Shown one piece after another: positions 17,752 to 27,072 of a stretch of DNA of 64,000 bases. Location of the stretch: positions 237,242 to 301,241 of the forward strand of contig JAPOHD010000020.1 of assembly GCA_026671195.1 (NCBI GenBank), read 5' to 3'. The translations under genes and the position numbers were made by a program. Source of the DNA: Draconibacterium aestuarii. Lineage in GTDB: Bacteria > Bacteroidota > Bacteroidia > Bacteroidales > Prolixibacteraceae. How positions within the stretch are numbered: the first letter of the stretch is position 1; every line of letters starts with the position of its first letter. The notes under the pieces were generated by a model. The model worked only from the letters and a program-made list of their open reading frames with translations. It made no database searches and was not told where the DNA came from.

Positions 17752-20478
17752 ATGAAACGTCTATTTCCATTTCTTTTTGCCTGTCTGATCGCCGTAAATT
17801 TATCGGCGCAAATCACCACCGAGCCTCAACTTCCTGTTGCCGGAAAAGCTGTGAAAATCACTTTCGATTCGTCGAAGGAAAGCACTCTGGGCTATTATAC
17901 CGGAGATTTGTATGCACATACAGGTGTAAGCATTGAAGGGAAAGGTGAGTGGCAAAATGTTATTGGAAACTGGGGCGAAAACAACGTACAGCCCAAACTT
18001 ACACACCTTGGAAACGGCATATACGAACTGGAAATCACTCCAGACATAAATACTTTTTATAGTGTTGAAGAAGGCGACAAAGTAACAGAAATGAGTTTTG
18101 TGTTTCGTTCCTCAACCGGCAGCCCGCAAACAAACGATTTATTTGTCAAGGTGTACGAACAAGGATTGGCAATTCAAATTACCGAGCCGGAAAACAATTC
18201 AATTGTTGCTATCTCTGATACCGTAACTTTCACTGCCAACTCATCCATCGAAGCAACAATAGAACTTTACATTGACGACATTCTTCTTGCAGAAAATACC
18301 GGCACAACACTTTCTACCGACCATATTTTTACTGAAAGTGGCACATATTGGCTCATTGCTACGGCCACTGCCGACTCAACGGTTCGCGACTCCGTATCAG
18401 TTTCGGTTCGTCCTTCTGTAATTGAAGAACCCAAACCGGAAGCCTACAAAAAAGGAATTAACTACCCCACCGATAACTCGGCAGCTCTTGTATTATGGGC
18501 GCCACTAAAAGAATTTGTTTATATCGTTGGTGATTTTAACAACTGGCAAGTTTCGAATGATTACCTGATGAAAAAGGACGGCGATTATTTCTGGCTCGAT
18601 ATCGCAAACCTTGAAAAAGGAACCGAATATGGTTTCCAGTACCTGATTGACGGAACAATAAAAATTGCCGATCCCTATACCGAAAAAATACTCGATCCCT
18701 GGAATGATTCTTATATTTCCGAAGAAACCTACCCCAATCTAAAAACGTATCCCGAAGGCAAAACCGAAGGAATTATATCGGTTCTGCAACCCGGGCAGGA
18801 AGAATACAACTGGGAAGTAAACGATTTTCAAATGCCCGAAAAAGAAAAAATGGTGATCTACGAAATGTTGATCCGTGATTTTACGGAAGAACATACCTAT
18901 GCATCGATAATTGAAAAGCTGGATTACCTGGAAGATTTACGCATAAATGTGCTTGAATTGATGCCGGTAAATGAGTTTGAAGGCAACAACAGCTGGGGTT
19001 ACAATCCATCGTTTTATTTTGCCCCCGATAAATATTACGGCCCAAAAAACGAATTAAAACGCTTAATTGACGAATGCCACAAACGCGGAATTGCTGTGGT
19101 TATCGACATGGTTTTAAACCACAGTTACGGGCAAAGTCCTTTTGTGCAAATGTATATGAACAACTGGACAATTACCGAAGACAATCCGTGGTATAACATA
19201 GAATCGCCCAACCCGGTTTACTCCTGGGGATACGATTTTAACCACGAAGCTACAGCAACAAAAGAATTGGTCGACAGTGTAAATTCATTCTGGATAAACG
19301 AATATAAAGTGGATGGTTTTCGTTTCGATTTTACCAAAGGTTTTACAAATACGCCCGGCGATGGTTCGGCCTACGATATGCCCCGAATTGCTATTTTACA
19401 ACGTATGGCCAACGAAATCTGGAACAGAAATCCGGACGCGCTCGTTATTCTGGAGCACCTTACCGGAAACTCGGAAGAAATGGCGCTGGCCAATTACGGC
19501 ATGATGCTTTGGGGGAACCTGAACCATAACTACGGAGAAACGGCTATGGGTTACGGCGAAAACCTAAGTTGGGGGATTTATAGTAATCGAGGTTGGAACG
19601 ATCCGAACCTGGTTACCTACATGGAAAGCCACGATGAAGAACGCCTTCTCTATAAATGCGTGAACTACGGAAATTCAAACGGCAGTTACAATACAAAAGA
19701 ACTGGCTACGGCATTAAACAGAATTGAATTGAATTCCGTTTTCTTTATTCCACTACCCGGCCCAAAAATGATTTGGCAGTTTGGCGAACTGGGCTACGAT
19801 TATTCGATAAATACCTGCGAAGATGGAACAACAATCAACAACGATTGCCGCACCGCACTAAAACCCATTCGTTGGGATTATATGGAAAACACCGATCGTA
19901 CTGATCTGTTTCAGGTAATGGCCAAACTCAACGAGCTAAAACAAAGCTACGATGAGTTCTCGCCCGACAATACAGAATATAGCCTTGCCAGCGAAACAAA
20001 ATGGTATAAACTAAGCAAAAACAACAAACATATAATTGGGCTGGGCAATTTTGGAGTTCAGCAAAATAACATCAACATTACATTCCCTGAAACCGGGAAA
20101 TACTATGAGTTTTTCACGAAGGATTCGATAGAAATTACATCGGCTGAACAATCTTTCATGTTTGCAGCCGGAGAATATCGCATGTACTCCACACAACAAT
20201 TTGACGATCCGGATGTAGTTACCGATATTGAAGCTATTCCATCACAACAAAATAAGGTGCTGATTTATCCAAATCCGGCGCACTCGTTCGTAACATTTCG
20301 CGCCAATGACCCTATCCTAAAAATTGAGATGTATTCCTTGTCGGGAAGATTGCTAAAACAGGAAATGCCTGCAAAAACAGTGGTAAGCCTTTCAATAAAC
20401 GATCTTAATTCCGGCGTTTATCTGGCCAAAGTCTATCAGAAAAACAGTACTGTTTCAAAAAAACTGGTTGTAAAATAA
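17752..20478 (+). CDS. Secreted GH13 alpha-amylase with CBM48 and T9SS type-A sorting domain
   Basis: This 908-aa extracellular amylase has a signal peptide (to LSAQ, residue 20), an N-terminal beta domain resembling amylase-associated binding modules (about 25-135), an Ig-like domain (about 140-222), a CBM48/E-set domain (about 235-320, VGDFNNWQ) and a GH13 barrel with DMVLNH (452-457), GFRFD with nucleophile Asp526, ILEHL with acid Glu568 and ESHD with Asp628. The C-terminal ~75 residues (VLIYPNPAHSFV ... LVVK) are a T9SS type-A signal, so it should be surface-anchored or released. It lies behind the susCDEF-like operon and is its likely SusG counterpart. Confidence 0.93.
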   Translation: MKRLFPFLFACLIAVNLSAQITTEPQLPVAGKAVKITFDSSKESTLGYYTGDLYAHTGVSIEGKGEWQNVIGNWGENNVQPKLTHLGNGIYELEITPDINTFYSVEEGDKVTEMSFVFRSSTGSPQTNDLFVKVYEQGLAIQITEPENNSIVAISDTVTFTANSSIEATIELYIDDILLAENTGTTLSTDHIFTESGTYWLIATATADSTVRDSVSVSVRPSVIEEPKPEAYKKGINYPTDNSAALVLWAPLKEFVYIVGDFNNWQVSNDYLMKKDGDYFWLDIANLEKGTEYGFQYLIDGTIKIADPYTEKILDPWNDSYISEETYPNLKTYPEGKTEGIISVLQPGQEEYNWEVNDFQMPEKEKMVIYEMLIRDFTEEHTYASIIEKLDYLEDLRINVLELMPVNEFEGNNSWGYNPSFYFAPDKYYGPKNELKRLIDECHKRGIAVVIDMVLNHSYGQSPFVQMYMNNWTITEDNPWYNIESPNPVYSWGYDFNHEATATKELVDSVNSFWINEYKVDGFRFDFTKGFTNTPGDGSAYDMPRIAILQRMANEIWNRNPDALVILEHLTGNSEEMALANYGMMLWGNLNHNYGETAMGYGENLSWGIYSNRGWNDPNLVTYMESHDEERLLYKCVNYGNSNGSYNTKELATALNRIELNSVFFIPLPGPKMIWQFGELGYDYSINTCEDGTTINNDCRTALKPIRWDYMENTDRTDLFQVMAKLNELKQSYDEFSPDNTEYSLASETKWYKLSKNNKHIIGLGNFGVQQNNINITFPETGKYYEFFTKDSIEITSAEQSFMFAAGEYRMYSTQQFDDPDVVTDIEAIPSQQNKVLIYPNPAHSFVTFRANDPILKIEMYSLSGRLLKQEMPAKTVVSLSINDLNSGVYLAKVYQKNSTVSKKLVVK

Positions 20479-20485
20479 ATCCTCT

Positions 20486-20512
20486 GCCTCCCGTTGCAAA
20501 CAACGGGCAGGC
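20486..20512. repeat. GC-rich hairpin downstream of the amylase
   Basis: GCCT-CCCGTTG / CAACGGG-C-AGGC forms an 11-bp stem with one bulged C and a CAAA loop. It lies 8 bp after the amylase stop. No T-run follows, so it is a poor intrinsic terminator. It may protect the mRNA 3' end or belong to the repeat block that starts at 20519. Confidence 0.5.
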
Positions 20513-20518
20513 GGGCGT

Positions 20519-20710
20519 AACCGTTTGGTTAAAGCCCAAAAAAGCCAATTTGAGGCTTCAACCGTTTGGTTAAAGCACGAAATGAATCAATTTGATGCCT
20601 TAACCGTTTGGTTAAAGCACGAAATGAATCAATTTGATGCCTTAACTGTTTGGTTGAAGCGCAACCAAACAAGAGTTGATGGCGCAACCTTTTGGTTATT
20701 GAATACGAGC
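20519..20710 (+). repeat. 42-bp tandem repeat array, locus 1
   Basis: Five copies of AACCGTTTGGTTAAAGC-type cores start at 20519, 20560, 20602, 20644 and 20686; the spacing is 41, 42, 42 and 42 bp. Units 2 and 3 are identical over all 42 bp, while units 1, 4 and 5 diverge. In the plus frame from the second unit the repeat would read as 14-residue units beginning VWLKHEMNQFDALT, ending about 20722, but the first 41-bp unit breaks the frame and no good start codon is present. A structural or protein-binding DNA array is as likely as a small protein. It fills the gap between two convergent genes. Confidence 0.75.
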
Positions 20711-20762
20711 AGAAAAGAATGAATTGAAAGTAATATGATTTTAAGGAAGTGGTCTTAGAATT

Positions 20763-21686
20763 TCACTTTGCCTTTCGGGAGAACAAATCCCAATCGTAGC
20801 TAAACATTATTTCGTGCGAACCGTTATTAAAGCCGCTTAGCTCGGAAATAGTAATATCGTATGAATAGCCGATCGTCATTTTGGAAGTTGGTTTGAATTG
20901 GGCAATAATACCAAATGCCGCATTGAAACGATAAAAGCCCCCAAGCCAGAATTTTTCTTTAAAACCTGCCAGTGCATTTACATCGAACGAAACAGGTGCA
21001 CTTTTCACCCACCTTACCATGGTACTTGTTTTAAGCCGGTAATCTTCACTCAGTTCGAAACTGTGGCCACCAATAAAATAGATATGAATTTGCTGTTTAT
21101 TTACGTATTCAGTTGTAACCGTTTCGCGGGTGATTTTATTCTCAATTAATTTTGGTACAGAAAGCCCAAAATATGTGTCATCAGAAAAAAGGAAAAAGCC
21201 AACTCCTACGTTTGGCAAAAAGTTTTCGTAAATATCGTTATTAAAAATCGGATCAGGAGAAATGGTTTCTAAATCGGTTAGGTTGGCTCTATAAAAACTT
21301 ACCCCTCCTTTTAAACCCATTCCTACTTTAAACTGATTAGAAACCTGCAGAAAATAGGAATAATCGACATAAACTCCGGTTTGTTTTAACGGCCCGATTT
21401 TATCAGACATCACCGAAAAACCAAATCCAATTTTTTTATTCTGAAGCGAAGTATTGTAGGCAAACGATCTTGTTGTTGGCGCACCCTCAAATTCAACCCA
21501 CTGGCTACGTGCAACCAACAAAGCGTTACCCACTATGCGCGAACCTGCGAAGCCGGGATTTATTATCAACAGGTTATCCATGTATTGCGTGTACATTGGA
21601 TCTTGCTGTGCATATGCTGTATTGGTAGCCACCCAAATGGCCAGCAACATAAATCCAAGAACTGCTATTTCTTTTACTCTACTCAT
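20763..21686 (-). CDS. PorP/SprF-family outer-membrane protein
   Basis: This 307-aa protein has a signal peptide ending AYAQ and the family opening QQDPMYTQYMDNLLIINPGFAG. The rest is beta-strand-rich, as expected for a 14-strand barrel (DYSYFLQVSNQFKVGMGLKGG; IGYSYDITIS). PorP/SprF proteins partner with individual T9SS cargo carrying type-B C-terminal signals and help export or anchor them. The gene begins directly after the stop of such a cargo gene (21687), as is common for these pairs. It is the last gene of the six-gene surface operon. Confidence 0.9.
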   Translation of the reverse strand: MSRVKEIAVLGFMLLAIWVATNTAYAQQDPMYTQYMDNLLIINPGFAGSRIVGNALLVARSQWVEFEGAPTTRSFAYNTSLQNKKIGFGFSVMSDKIGPLKQTGVYVDYSYFLQVSNQFKVGMGLKGGVSFYRANLTDLETISPDPIFNNDIYENFLPNVGVGFFLFSDDTYFGLSVPKLIENKITRETVTTEYVNKQQIHIYFIGGHSFELSEDYRLKTSTMVRWVKSAPVSFDVNALAGFKEKFWLGGFYRFNAAFGIIAQFKPTSKMTIGYSYDITISELSGFNNGSHEIMFSYDWDLFSRKAK

Positions 21687-23048
21687 TTACCTGTCAATAT
21701 AAACCGAACCTGCAATTGGTTTCTGCCCGTTTCTCAGGTCTAAAACATAAAAATACGTTCCGGTGGGTAAGTCTTCATTACCACCACCCGTGGTCCATTT
21801 GCCATCCCAGAATTTTGGCGTAGTGCTTATTCCATAATTTTGCGCCTCGTACACCTTCTTCCCCCAACGGTTAATTACCGTTAACGAATTTCCTTCGTAG
21901 GTTTCAATGCCTATTATTTCGAAAGAGTCGTTTACGCCGTCTCCGTTCGGAGTAAATGCCTGGGGTATAAAGAAATCAAGGTGGGTTACCAGTACGTACA
22001 CATGCGCATTGTCACACAATTCATATAAATTACACACACGATATTCGAACACATCGCTGCCTGTAAATCCCGATTCCGGAACATAAGTAACCGTATAATC
22101 CTCGTAATTAATATACACACTCCCGTTTACCGGATATTGTTGAATACTAAGCGACGATGGATCCAGATCCCCCCCCGGATTGTAATCGTTGGTCAGAACC
22201 GGAATTGTTACCTCCGTTTGTAAAGTTGTGGTATCGTAATCGTCGGTGGCCACCGGCGCATAAATTACCCAACTTACCGATACCGAATCGGTAGCTACAC
22301 AGCCGTATGAATCAGTAACTTCAAGGTAATACGTTCCTGCACTGTTCACTACCGGATTCCCCCCGGTGTCGTCACTAACAATATTCCCATCCGATGTTGT
22401 CCACAAAAACTGAATATCTTTGCCCAAACTTGCTGTTCCGTCAAGCATTGCGGCTGTTCCTTTTTCCATCACAATATCTCCGGCTTCGGCAACAATCTCA
22501 GAAACACTTATGGTTACTGAGTCCTGCACTGAAATACCTTTTGGACTGGTAACTGTTAATACAAAGGTTGTTGTACTTCCGGGTGTAAACATCGGGTTCA
22601 AAATTGTTGGGTCATCAAGCTGGTCTGCAGGCTCCCACAAATAAGTTATACCTGCTGAATCAGAGACGGTTGCCTGAAGCCGATAGGGCAGACATGTACC
22701 AATTGTTGTATCACGGCCGGCAGAAACAAAGATTTGTTGATCCACGTCGACCACCACAAAAGCCTTTGAAATAACTTCCGACAAACAGCCGTTTTTATCT
22801 TTTGCCTGACACTGAATTTGAAAATCGCCCGGTGTATCCCACAAATATTCTTCCGTACTGTTTGTGGTAGAAAAAAGTGGTGTACTTTCAACCTTTTCGT
22901 TGGTAAACCACCAGAAGTAAGTATATCCCTCAACAAAATTAACTTCGAACGAATAGCTTGTATTTAAAGGAATAGTATCCTGCCCCAGCGCTGTTTGCGC
23001 CCAGTAACAAAGGATTATAACGAATACTATTTTAAAATACTTCTTCAA
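21687..23048 (-). CDS. Secreted adhesin-like protein with T9SS type-B (CHU_C) domain
   Basis: This 453-aa protein has a signal peptide (to ALGQ, about 23), PKD/Ig-like modules with the strand pattern YLWDTPGDFQIQCQAKDKNG, a cadherin/Ig-like module (VATDDYDTTTLQTEVTIPVL) and the C-terminal gliding-motility-associated domain (FIPQAFTPNGDGVNDSF ... GSVYIDR). The last ~95 residues are the T9SS type-B signal. The PorP/SprF gene follows immediately. It probably forms the outermost part of a surface structure with the four secreted proteins upstream. Ligand unknown. Confidence 0.88.
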   Translation of the reverse strand: MKKYFKIVFVIILCYWAQTALGQDTIPLNTSYSFEVNFVEGYTYFWWFTNEKVESTPLFSTTNSTEEYLWDTPGDFQIQCQAKDKNGCLSEVISKAFVVVDVDQQIFVSAGRDTTIGTCLPYRLQATVSDSAGITYLWEPADQLDDPTILNPMFTPGSTTTFVLTVTSPKGISVQDSVTISVSEIVAEAGDIVMEKGTAAMLDGTASLGKDIQFLWTTSDGNIVSDDTGGNPVVNSAGTYYLEVTDSYGCVATDSVSVSWVIYAPVATDDYDTTTLQTEVTIPVLTNDYNPGGDLDPSSLSIQQYPVNGSVYINYEDYTVTYVPESGFTGSDVFEYRVCNLYELCDNAHVYVLVTHLDFFIPQAFTPNGDGVNDSFEIIGIETYEGNSLTVINRWGKKVYEAQNYGISTTPKFWDGKWTTGGGNEDLPTGTYFYVLDLRNGQKPIAGSVYIDR

Positions 23049-23057
23049 GTCTGTTAT

Positions 23058-23795
23058 TTAGTTAAACTGTATTGCCGGTTTTGTCAATACACTGATGGTT
23101 CTTTTTATATCAGCAGACGGAACTGCACTCAAAACCGCTCCGTCAGCAGTTTTGGCGCTTACCAATGTAATTTCGAACACGGCATTTGTTGTGCCTGAAT
23201 TTTCCCATCTATCAGCAGCTACAAAATCAATCTCTTTGTCAGCACCATCATTTGCAGTTGTAATTCCTGGGTTATTCTGATCTGAAAGAACATAGCCATT
23301 GAGATCAATAAAGTCACCATCCGGATTCTTAATGGTTACTACTGCCGAAGTTAAATTCGCATTGCCGGTATAGGCAATCCGGAAAATACTTTCACTGTTT
23401 GCCGGATCAGAGCCTTCAACACCACCCGACAGATCGGAACAAATTGTAGTATTTGGATAGACTGCATCAAAAATTAAACTCCCCGGAGCAAGAATTTCCA
23501 CCTCCTGAGTAATGGGTTCGCTCAAACAGCCATTCCCATCGTTTACCTGAACCGAAAGTGTATAATATCCGGCAGGACCATCCCATACTACGTTTGCCGA
23601 ATTACCGCTTACCGCACCCAGGTTGGTACTTGTACCCTCTTCGGGAGTAACCATCCACACATAAGTGGCACCGGTTTCCTTACCTGCATTCATTCGAATG
23701 TTGTAAGTTTTGCCGGCTCCCTGAGTAAAGCTGTTCTGGCTCCATCCACTAAAGGCGATCGGTACCAGAAATAATATAAGCAGTAAGTTCTTCAT
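23058..23795 (-). CDS. Secreted Ig-like repeat-family protein, tail type PxIxF
   Basis: This 245-aa protein of unknown function has a signal peptide (to GWSQ). An N-terminal Ig/PKD-like module (VVWDGPAGYYTLSVQVNDGNGCLSE) closely echoes that of the type-B cargo downstream, and a C-terminal domain ends with ISVLTKPAIQFN at the stop. The same kind of tail closes three neighbouring proteins. There is no T9SS sorting domain, so it may be exported by Sec only and assembled with the others. It starts inside the end of the preceding gene and stops 9 bp before the next. Confidence 0.7.
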   Translation of the reverse strand: MKNLLLILFLVPIAFSGWSQNSFTQGAGKTYNIRMNAGKETGATYVWMVTPEEGTSTNLGAVSGNSANVVWDGPAGYYTLSVQVNDGNGCLSEPITQEVEILAPGSLIFDAVYPNTTICSDLSGGVEGSDPANSESIFRIAYTGNANLTSAVVTIKNPDGDFIDLNGYVLSDQNNPGITTANDGADKEIDFVAADRWENSGTTNAVFEITLVSAKTADGAVLSAVPSADIKRTISVLTKPAIQFN

Positions 23796-24558
23796 AATTT
23801 AATCTATATTTCCTTCGTAGCGCTTCAGTAAACTGAATTTCGGGCAAGGCGAAAATGGTGCGTGTATGCGTTGCATTTGTTCCCGGTTTAACAGGAATAC
23901 CATCTCTGTCGGTAATACTTTTAAGTTCAATTGTTACATCGGTATCAACCGTAGGATCTAACGCAAACCAGTCTTCATGCACCCGAATATTCCGGTTGTC
24001 GTATTCAACTTTCTGCGTATGGTTTACTCCGTTCAAATCAAACTCCACAAGTAATGGGAAATAAACAGCAGAAAGCAGCTGTCCATTATTATCTAATGCG
24101 GTAAATACACTAGTAAAACTATTATCGGAAACATTAAAACAATCCGTGCTGGCTGTAATTTCAAACTCGCCAATGCGGTTATTTTGCTGAGGAGCAACCT
24201 CGAGGCGAATCGAATTTGAACAACCGGCAATGGAAACTTCAAGCCACACCTGGTAGTTATTTACAGAAGCTCCATCGTTCCAAAGTATTTGTGTTGTTGC
24301 AATTCCATCTTCACCGATACTACCGGTAGTATTACCTATAAAATCGAATTCACCTGTTAAAATATCATCATATACTCCGGAACCATCGGCATTGGCCGAA
24401 ACATAGAAGTTGTATTCGGCATCCACACTAATCCCGTTACAGGTATAGGTGTAGGTTCCTCCTTCCAGCGGAGCAACTGCCGAACTCTGTGCTTTAGCCA
24501 ACAGCCCGAAACCTGTTAGCATTATCACGGTTATGATGAGATGTTTTTGTTGGTGCAT
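23749..24558 (-). CDS. Secreted Ig-like repeat-family protein with an extended C-terminus
   Basis: This 269-aa protein has a signal peptide (to LAKAQ). It has the same plan as its neighbours: an N-terminal module (GGTYTYTCNG ... ILWNDGASVNNYQVWLEV) and a C-terminal domain with a Cys near its start and the tail IFALPEIQF. Where its paralogues stop after Phe-Asn/Gln, this frame continues for about 26 residues and overlaps the next gene by 47 bp. Adding one base near 23829 would restore Gln-Phe-Asn-stop. That fits a one-base deletion at the natural stop, or a sequencing error. Function unknown. Confidence 0.7.
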   Translation of the reverse strand: MHQQKHLIITVIMLTGFGLLAKAQSSAVAPLEGGTYTYTCNGISVDAEYNFYVSANADGSGVYDDILTGEFDFIGNTTGSIGEDGIATTQILWNDGASVNNYQVWLEVSIAGCSNSIRLEVAPQQNNRIGEFEITASTDCFNVSDNSFTSVFTALDNNGQLLSAVYFPLLVEFDLNGVNHTQKVEYDNRNIRVHEDWFALDPTVDTDVTIELKSITDRDGIPVKPGTNATHTRTIFALPEIQFTEALRRKYRLNYEELTAYIISGTDRL

Positions 24559-24565
24559 TTACAGA

Positions 24566-25420
24566 TTATTGGAAAGTTCCAATTGTCGGTACTGCATTAA
24601 CAGAAACAGTTTCACTCAGGCTTCCTCCTGTCGCCATTGTAGCATTATATGTACCACCACCATCAGCTACTGTTAATGTAGAAGAAGCACCGGCAGTTAG
24701 GGTTGCTGTCAAATCCTGTGTGGCTTCACCCGTTGTTGTATTGAAAGTAACTGTAAATACATCTGTAACAACTGAAGTTACATTGTTGTATGTTACAACT
24801 CCTCCACTATATGCTGTCACGCCAGAGGCACCATTATTAAAAGTATTTAATACAAGATTGTCTGGCAAGTCAATCGTGTAAGAGTAACTAAAGGTTCCTG
24901 AAACATTTTGAACGTCAGGTGTTACCTCAAATGTAAATGTATTTTTTTCTGCAACAATATCTGTACCCAATGCATCAGCACTATTGTCACCAACACCATT
25001 ACGGGCTTGACAAGTGTTATATGCAGAAACATCTGTGTCAATTGTAAGCGTATAAATAGGGAGGGCAGACATCGGAATGTCAACATAGATTTGGTTTTTA
25101 CATCCAGAAACTTCATCAGTAATAATAAACTCTAACGTGCAAGTACCAGTAGCATCATCACTGTAGGTAACATCAAAGGTAATAGAGGTTACACCAGTGC
25201 CAATATCGGTCAGACTCGGACTAATATTTGAAATAGATGATGTACCTGTTGTTAATCCAGTTGCAGTTAAAGTTGCATCACTTTGATTTGCAATAGCGAT
25301 AGGAAGTGTATAACTATAAGTTCCACCAGGATAAGGAGCAAATTTTCCTTGCGCCTTCGCATCATTGGCCACAAAAGCCAATGTAAAAATCATTAATAAA
25401 ATAAAACTAATCTTTTTCAT
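24566..25420 (-). CDS. Secreted Ig-like repeat-family protein
   Basis: This protein is about 284 aa from the ATG at 25420, which gives a good signal peptide (MKKISFILLMIFTLAFVANDAKAQ); the longer frame to 25444 would use TTG. An N-terminal module (YPGGTYSYTLPIA) and a Thr/Ser/Asn-rich C-terminal domain end in VSVNAVPTIGTFQ, matching the tail shared by the cluster. It has few charged residues and many beta-branched ones, as in surface beta-sandwich proteins. It lies 7 bp before the next gene. No known family was recognised. Confidence 0.7.
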   Translation of the reverse strand: MKKISFILLMIFTLAFVANDAKAQGKFAPYPGGTYSYTLPIAIANQSDATLTATGLTTGTSSISNISPSLTDIGTGVTSITFDVTYSDDATGTCTLEFIITDEVSGCKNQIYVDIPMSALPIYTLTIDTDVSAYNTCQARNGVGDNSADALGTDIVAEKNTFTFEVTPDVQNVSGTFSYSYTIDLPDNLVLNTFNNGASGVTAYSGGVVTYNNVTSVVTDVFTVTFNTTTGEATQDLTATLTAGASSTLTVADGGGTYNATMATGGSLSETVSVNAVPTIGTFQ

Positions 25421-25473
25421 AACGTTTAATTTTTGTTTTTTCAAATTTTTTATCTTTTTCTTATTTCTTAATT

Positions 25474-27072
25474 CTAATTAAAACTGCCTACATCGGGCAT
25501 TACTGCAATGGTGTGGGTTATTGTGTTATCACTTGTGTTGGCTTCGGAACACGATCCGGCAGCACCATTACTTACTTCAAACTGCAGATCGAGTTGGTTC
25601 CCCGGATCGTTATTAATTCGAAACGTAAAAGTTACCTCTGTACTTGCTCCGGCACTAATTGTTCCAGCTGTATTTGTGCCTGCATTTGTACCTCCGGCAA
25701 TGGTTAAATCATCAACACCTGCACTGGCTCCCGTAAGAGCAAAGTCGAAAGACCAGTTACCCGCACCGGAAGACCTGGTAACTTGAAACACCAGTTCGGT
25801 TGTTCCCGGATTATAACTTGCGCTGTTGGGATTAAAGGGGCTGCCAAACTCCGGGCAGTCGTTGCTTGCGTGAGTTGAGGCATCGGTAACGGTAATATTA
25901 AAATCGGCAACTGTTACGCCTGTACTTACATTTAAGCCATTGGAACATGCGCCATTGCTGATGGAAACCAGGTTTAAGGTTTGATCCTCGGCAACTCCGT
26001 ATAACGTTACGGTTACCGTTCCACCTGTAAGCGTTATTAAACTATCAGTACCCCCATTAATATTATAGGTAACTGTTGCGTCTACAGTTCCGGAAAGTAG
26101 AAACTCGGCGTTATCGCCAGAACAAATTATACTATTTATTACACTAACACTTACCTCAACCAACTCGCCTACAACCTTTGCGCGGTGAGAAGTGTCAGGA
26201 ACACTTGTTGAAGCAGTTTCGAAAATGTTTACAAAATATTCTCCGGGTTCAGTAACAACAAATTGATTGCTGGTTGTTTCCGACAAAACTATCCCAAGTG
26301 AATCGCACCACTGGTATAAATATGCATCGGCATGTAAAGCTGAAAGAACAACTGAATCACCGCTACACAAATCGGAATAAACAGGAGTTAATCCTTTATC
26401 GATATCTCCCGAAACAAAAAAATCATAAATACCGGTGCTATCGTTTTCATTGTCTTCCAGTGAGATTATATCACCAAAATTACATTCTGTAGAAGTGGTA
26501 TGCGGAACATATTCCTCTGGTGTTGGACAAGTAATTCCGGAAATGGCTGTAGAATCGACATCTCCCAATATATACACAGCCGCGGTTGAATCTATCTGAA
26601 CATCTATTTTTTGAGCATTTGAAGTAGCTGTTAAGCTTCCTCCAACAATAAGATGAGCACCAATACTAAGGTTGACTTTATTATTCAACTCCAAATCTCC
26701 ATAAATAATACATACAGCACCATCATTCAGATTAAATATGGCATCTGCCCCAAATGATAGGTCGCCTGTAATTATCAAGGTATCATTAACCGTTAAAATA
26801 TCTTTAGTACCTATACTTTGATTTCCTTCCCATAAAGTATATGAATTGATAGTAATTTCAACACCATTAGGAAGTAATGTTCGCGCAAATTCAGATTTTA
26901 GATTAATCGTTTCAGCTTGAGAATTAGGATTAAAACATAGAATAAACAGGCAAAGCATGAGTGTACACCAGAATAAAAATCCCGAATCCAAAGAAGACAG
27001 TCGTTTACGATTGGATACAACTTCCCCATTTGGGCTCCTATACCATACACTTTTACAGCACACCACTTGCAC
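25474..27072 (-). CDS. Large secreted protein heading the surface operon
   Basis: This protein is up to 532 aa. The start is uncertain: GTG codons at 27072, 27066 and 27063 keep a basic segment (NRKR) before the hydrophobic signal (FLFWCTLMLCLFILCF, cleavage near SQA), while the first ATG at 26958 would leave a short uncharged signal. The body has an N-terminal beta-rich part with GDL-type strands (about 60-180), an Ig-like middle and a C-terminal domain ending HTIAVMPDVGSFN, the tail shared with the next proteins. It heads the operon 25474-20763. Function unknown; probably part of a cell-surface assembly. Confidence 0.65.
   Translation of the reverse strand: MQVVCCKSVWYRSPNGEVVSNRKRLSSLDSGFLFWCTLMLCLFILCFNPNSQAETINLKSEFARTLLPNGVEITINSYTLWEGNQSIGTKDILTVNDTLIITGDLSFGADAIFNLNDGAVCIIYGDLELNNKVNLSIGAHLIVGGSLTATSNAQKIDVQIDSTAAVYILGDVDSTAISGITCPTPEEYVPHTTSTECNFGDIISLEDNENDSTGIYDFFVSGDIDKGLTPVYSDLCSGDSVVLSALHADAYLYQWCDSLGIVLSETTSNQFVVTEPGEYFVNIFETASTSVPDTSHRAKVVGELVEVSVSVINSIICSGDNAEFLLSGTVDATVTYNINGGTDSLITLTGGTVTVTLYGVAEDQTLNLVSISNGACSNGLNVSTGVTVADFNITVTDASTHASNDCPEFGSPFNPNSASYNPGTTELVFQVTRSSGAGNWSFDFALTGASAGVDDLTIAGGTNAGTNTAGTISAGASTEVTFTFRINNDPGNQLDLQFEVSNGAAGSCSEANTSDNTITHTIAVMPDVGSFN

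Noticed and set aside
833..20478. Full Bacteroides-type sus locus (susRABCDEFG)
   Set aside because: There is no GH97 SusB and no SusR-type sensor; the regulator is LacI-type and a GH65/MFS pair replaces those steps.
20519..20710. CRISPR array
   Set aside because: Units are near-identical across their whole length, there are only five, and no cas gene is in the window.
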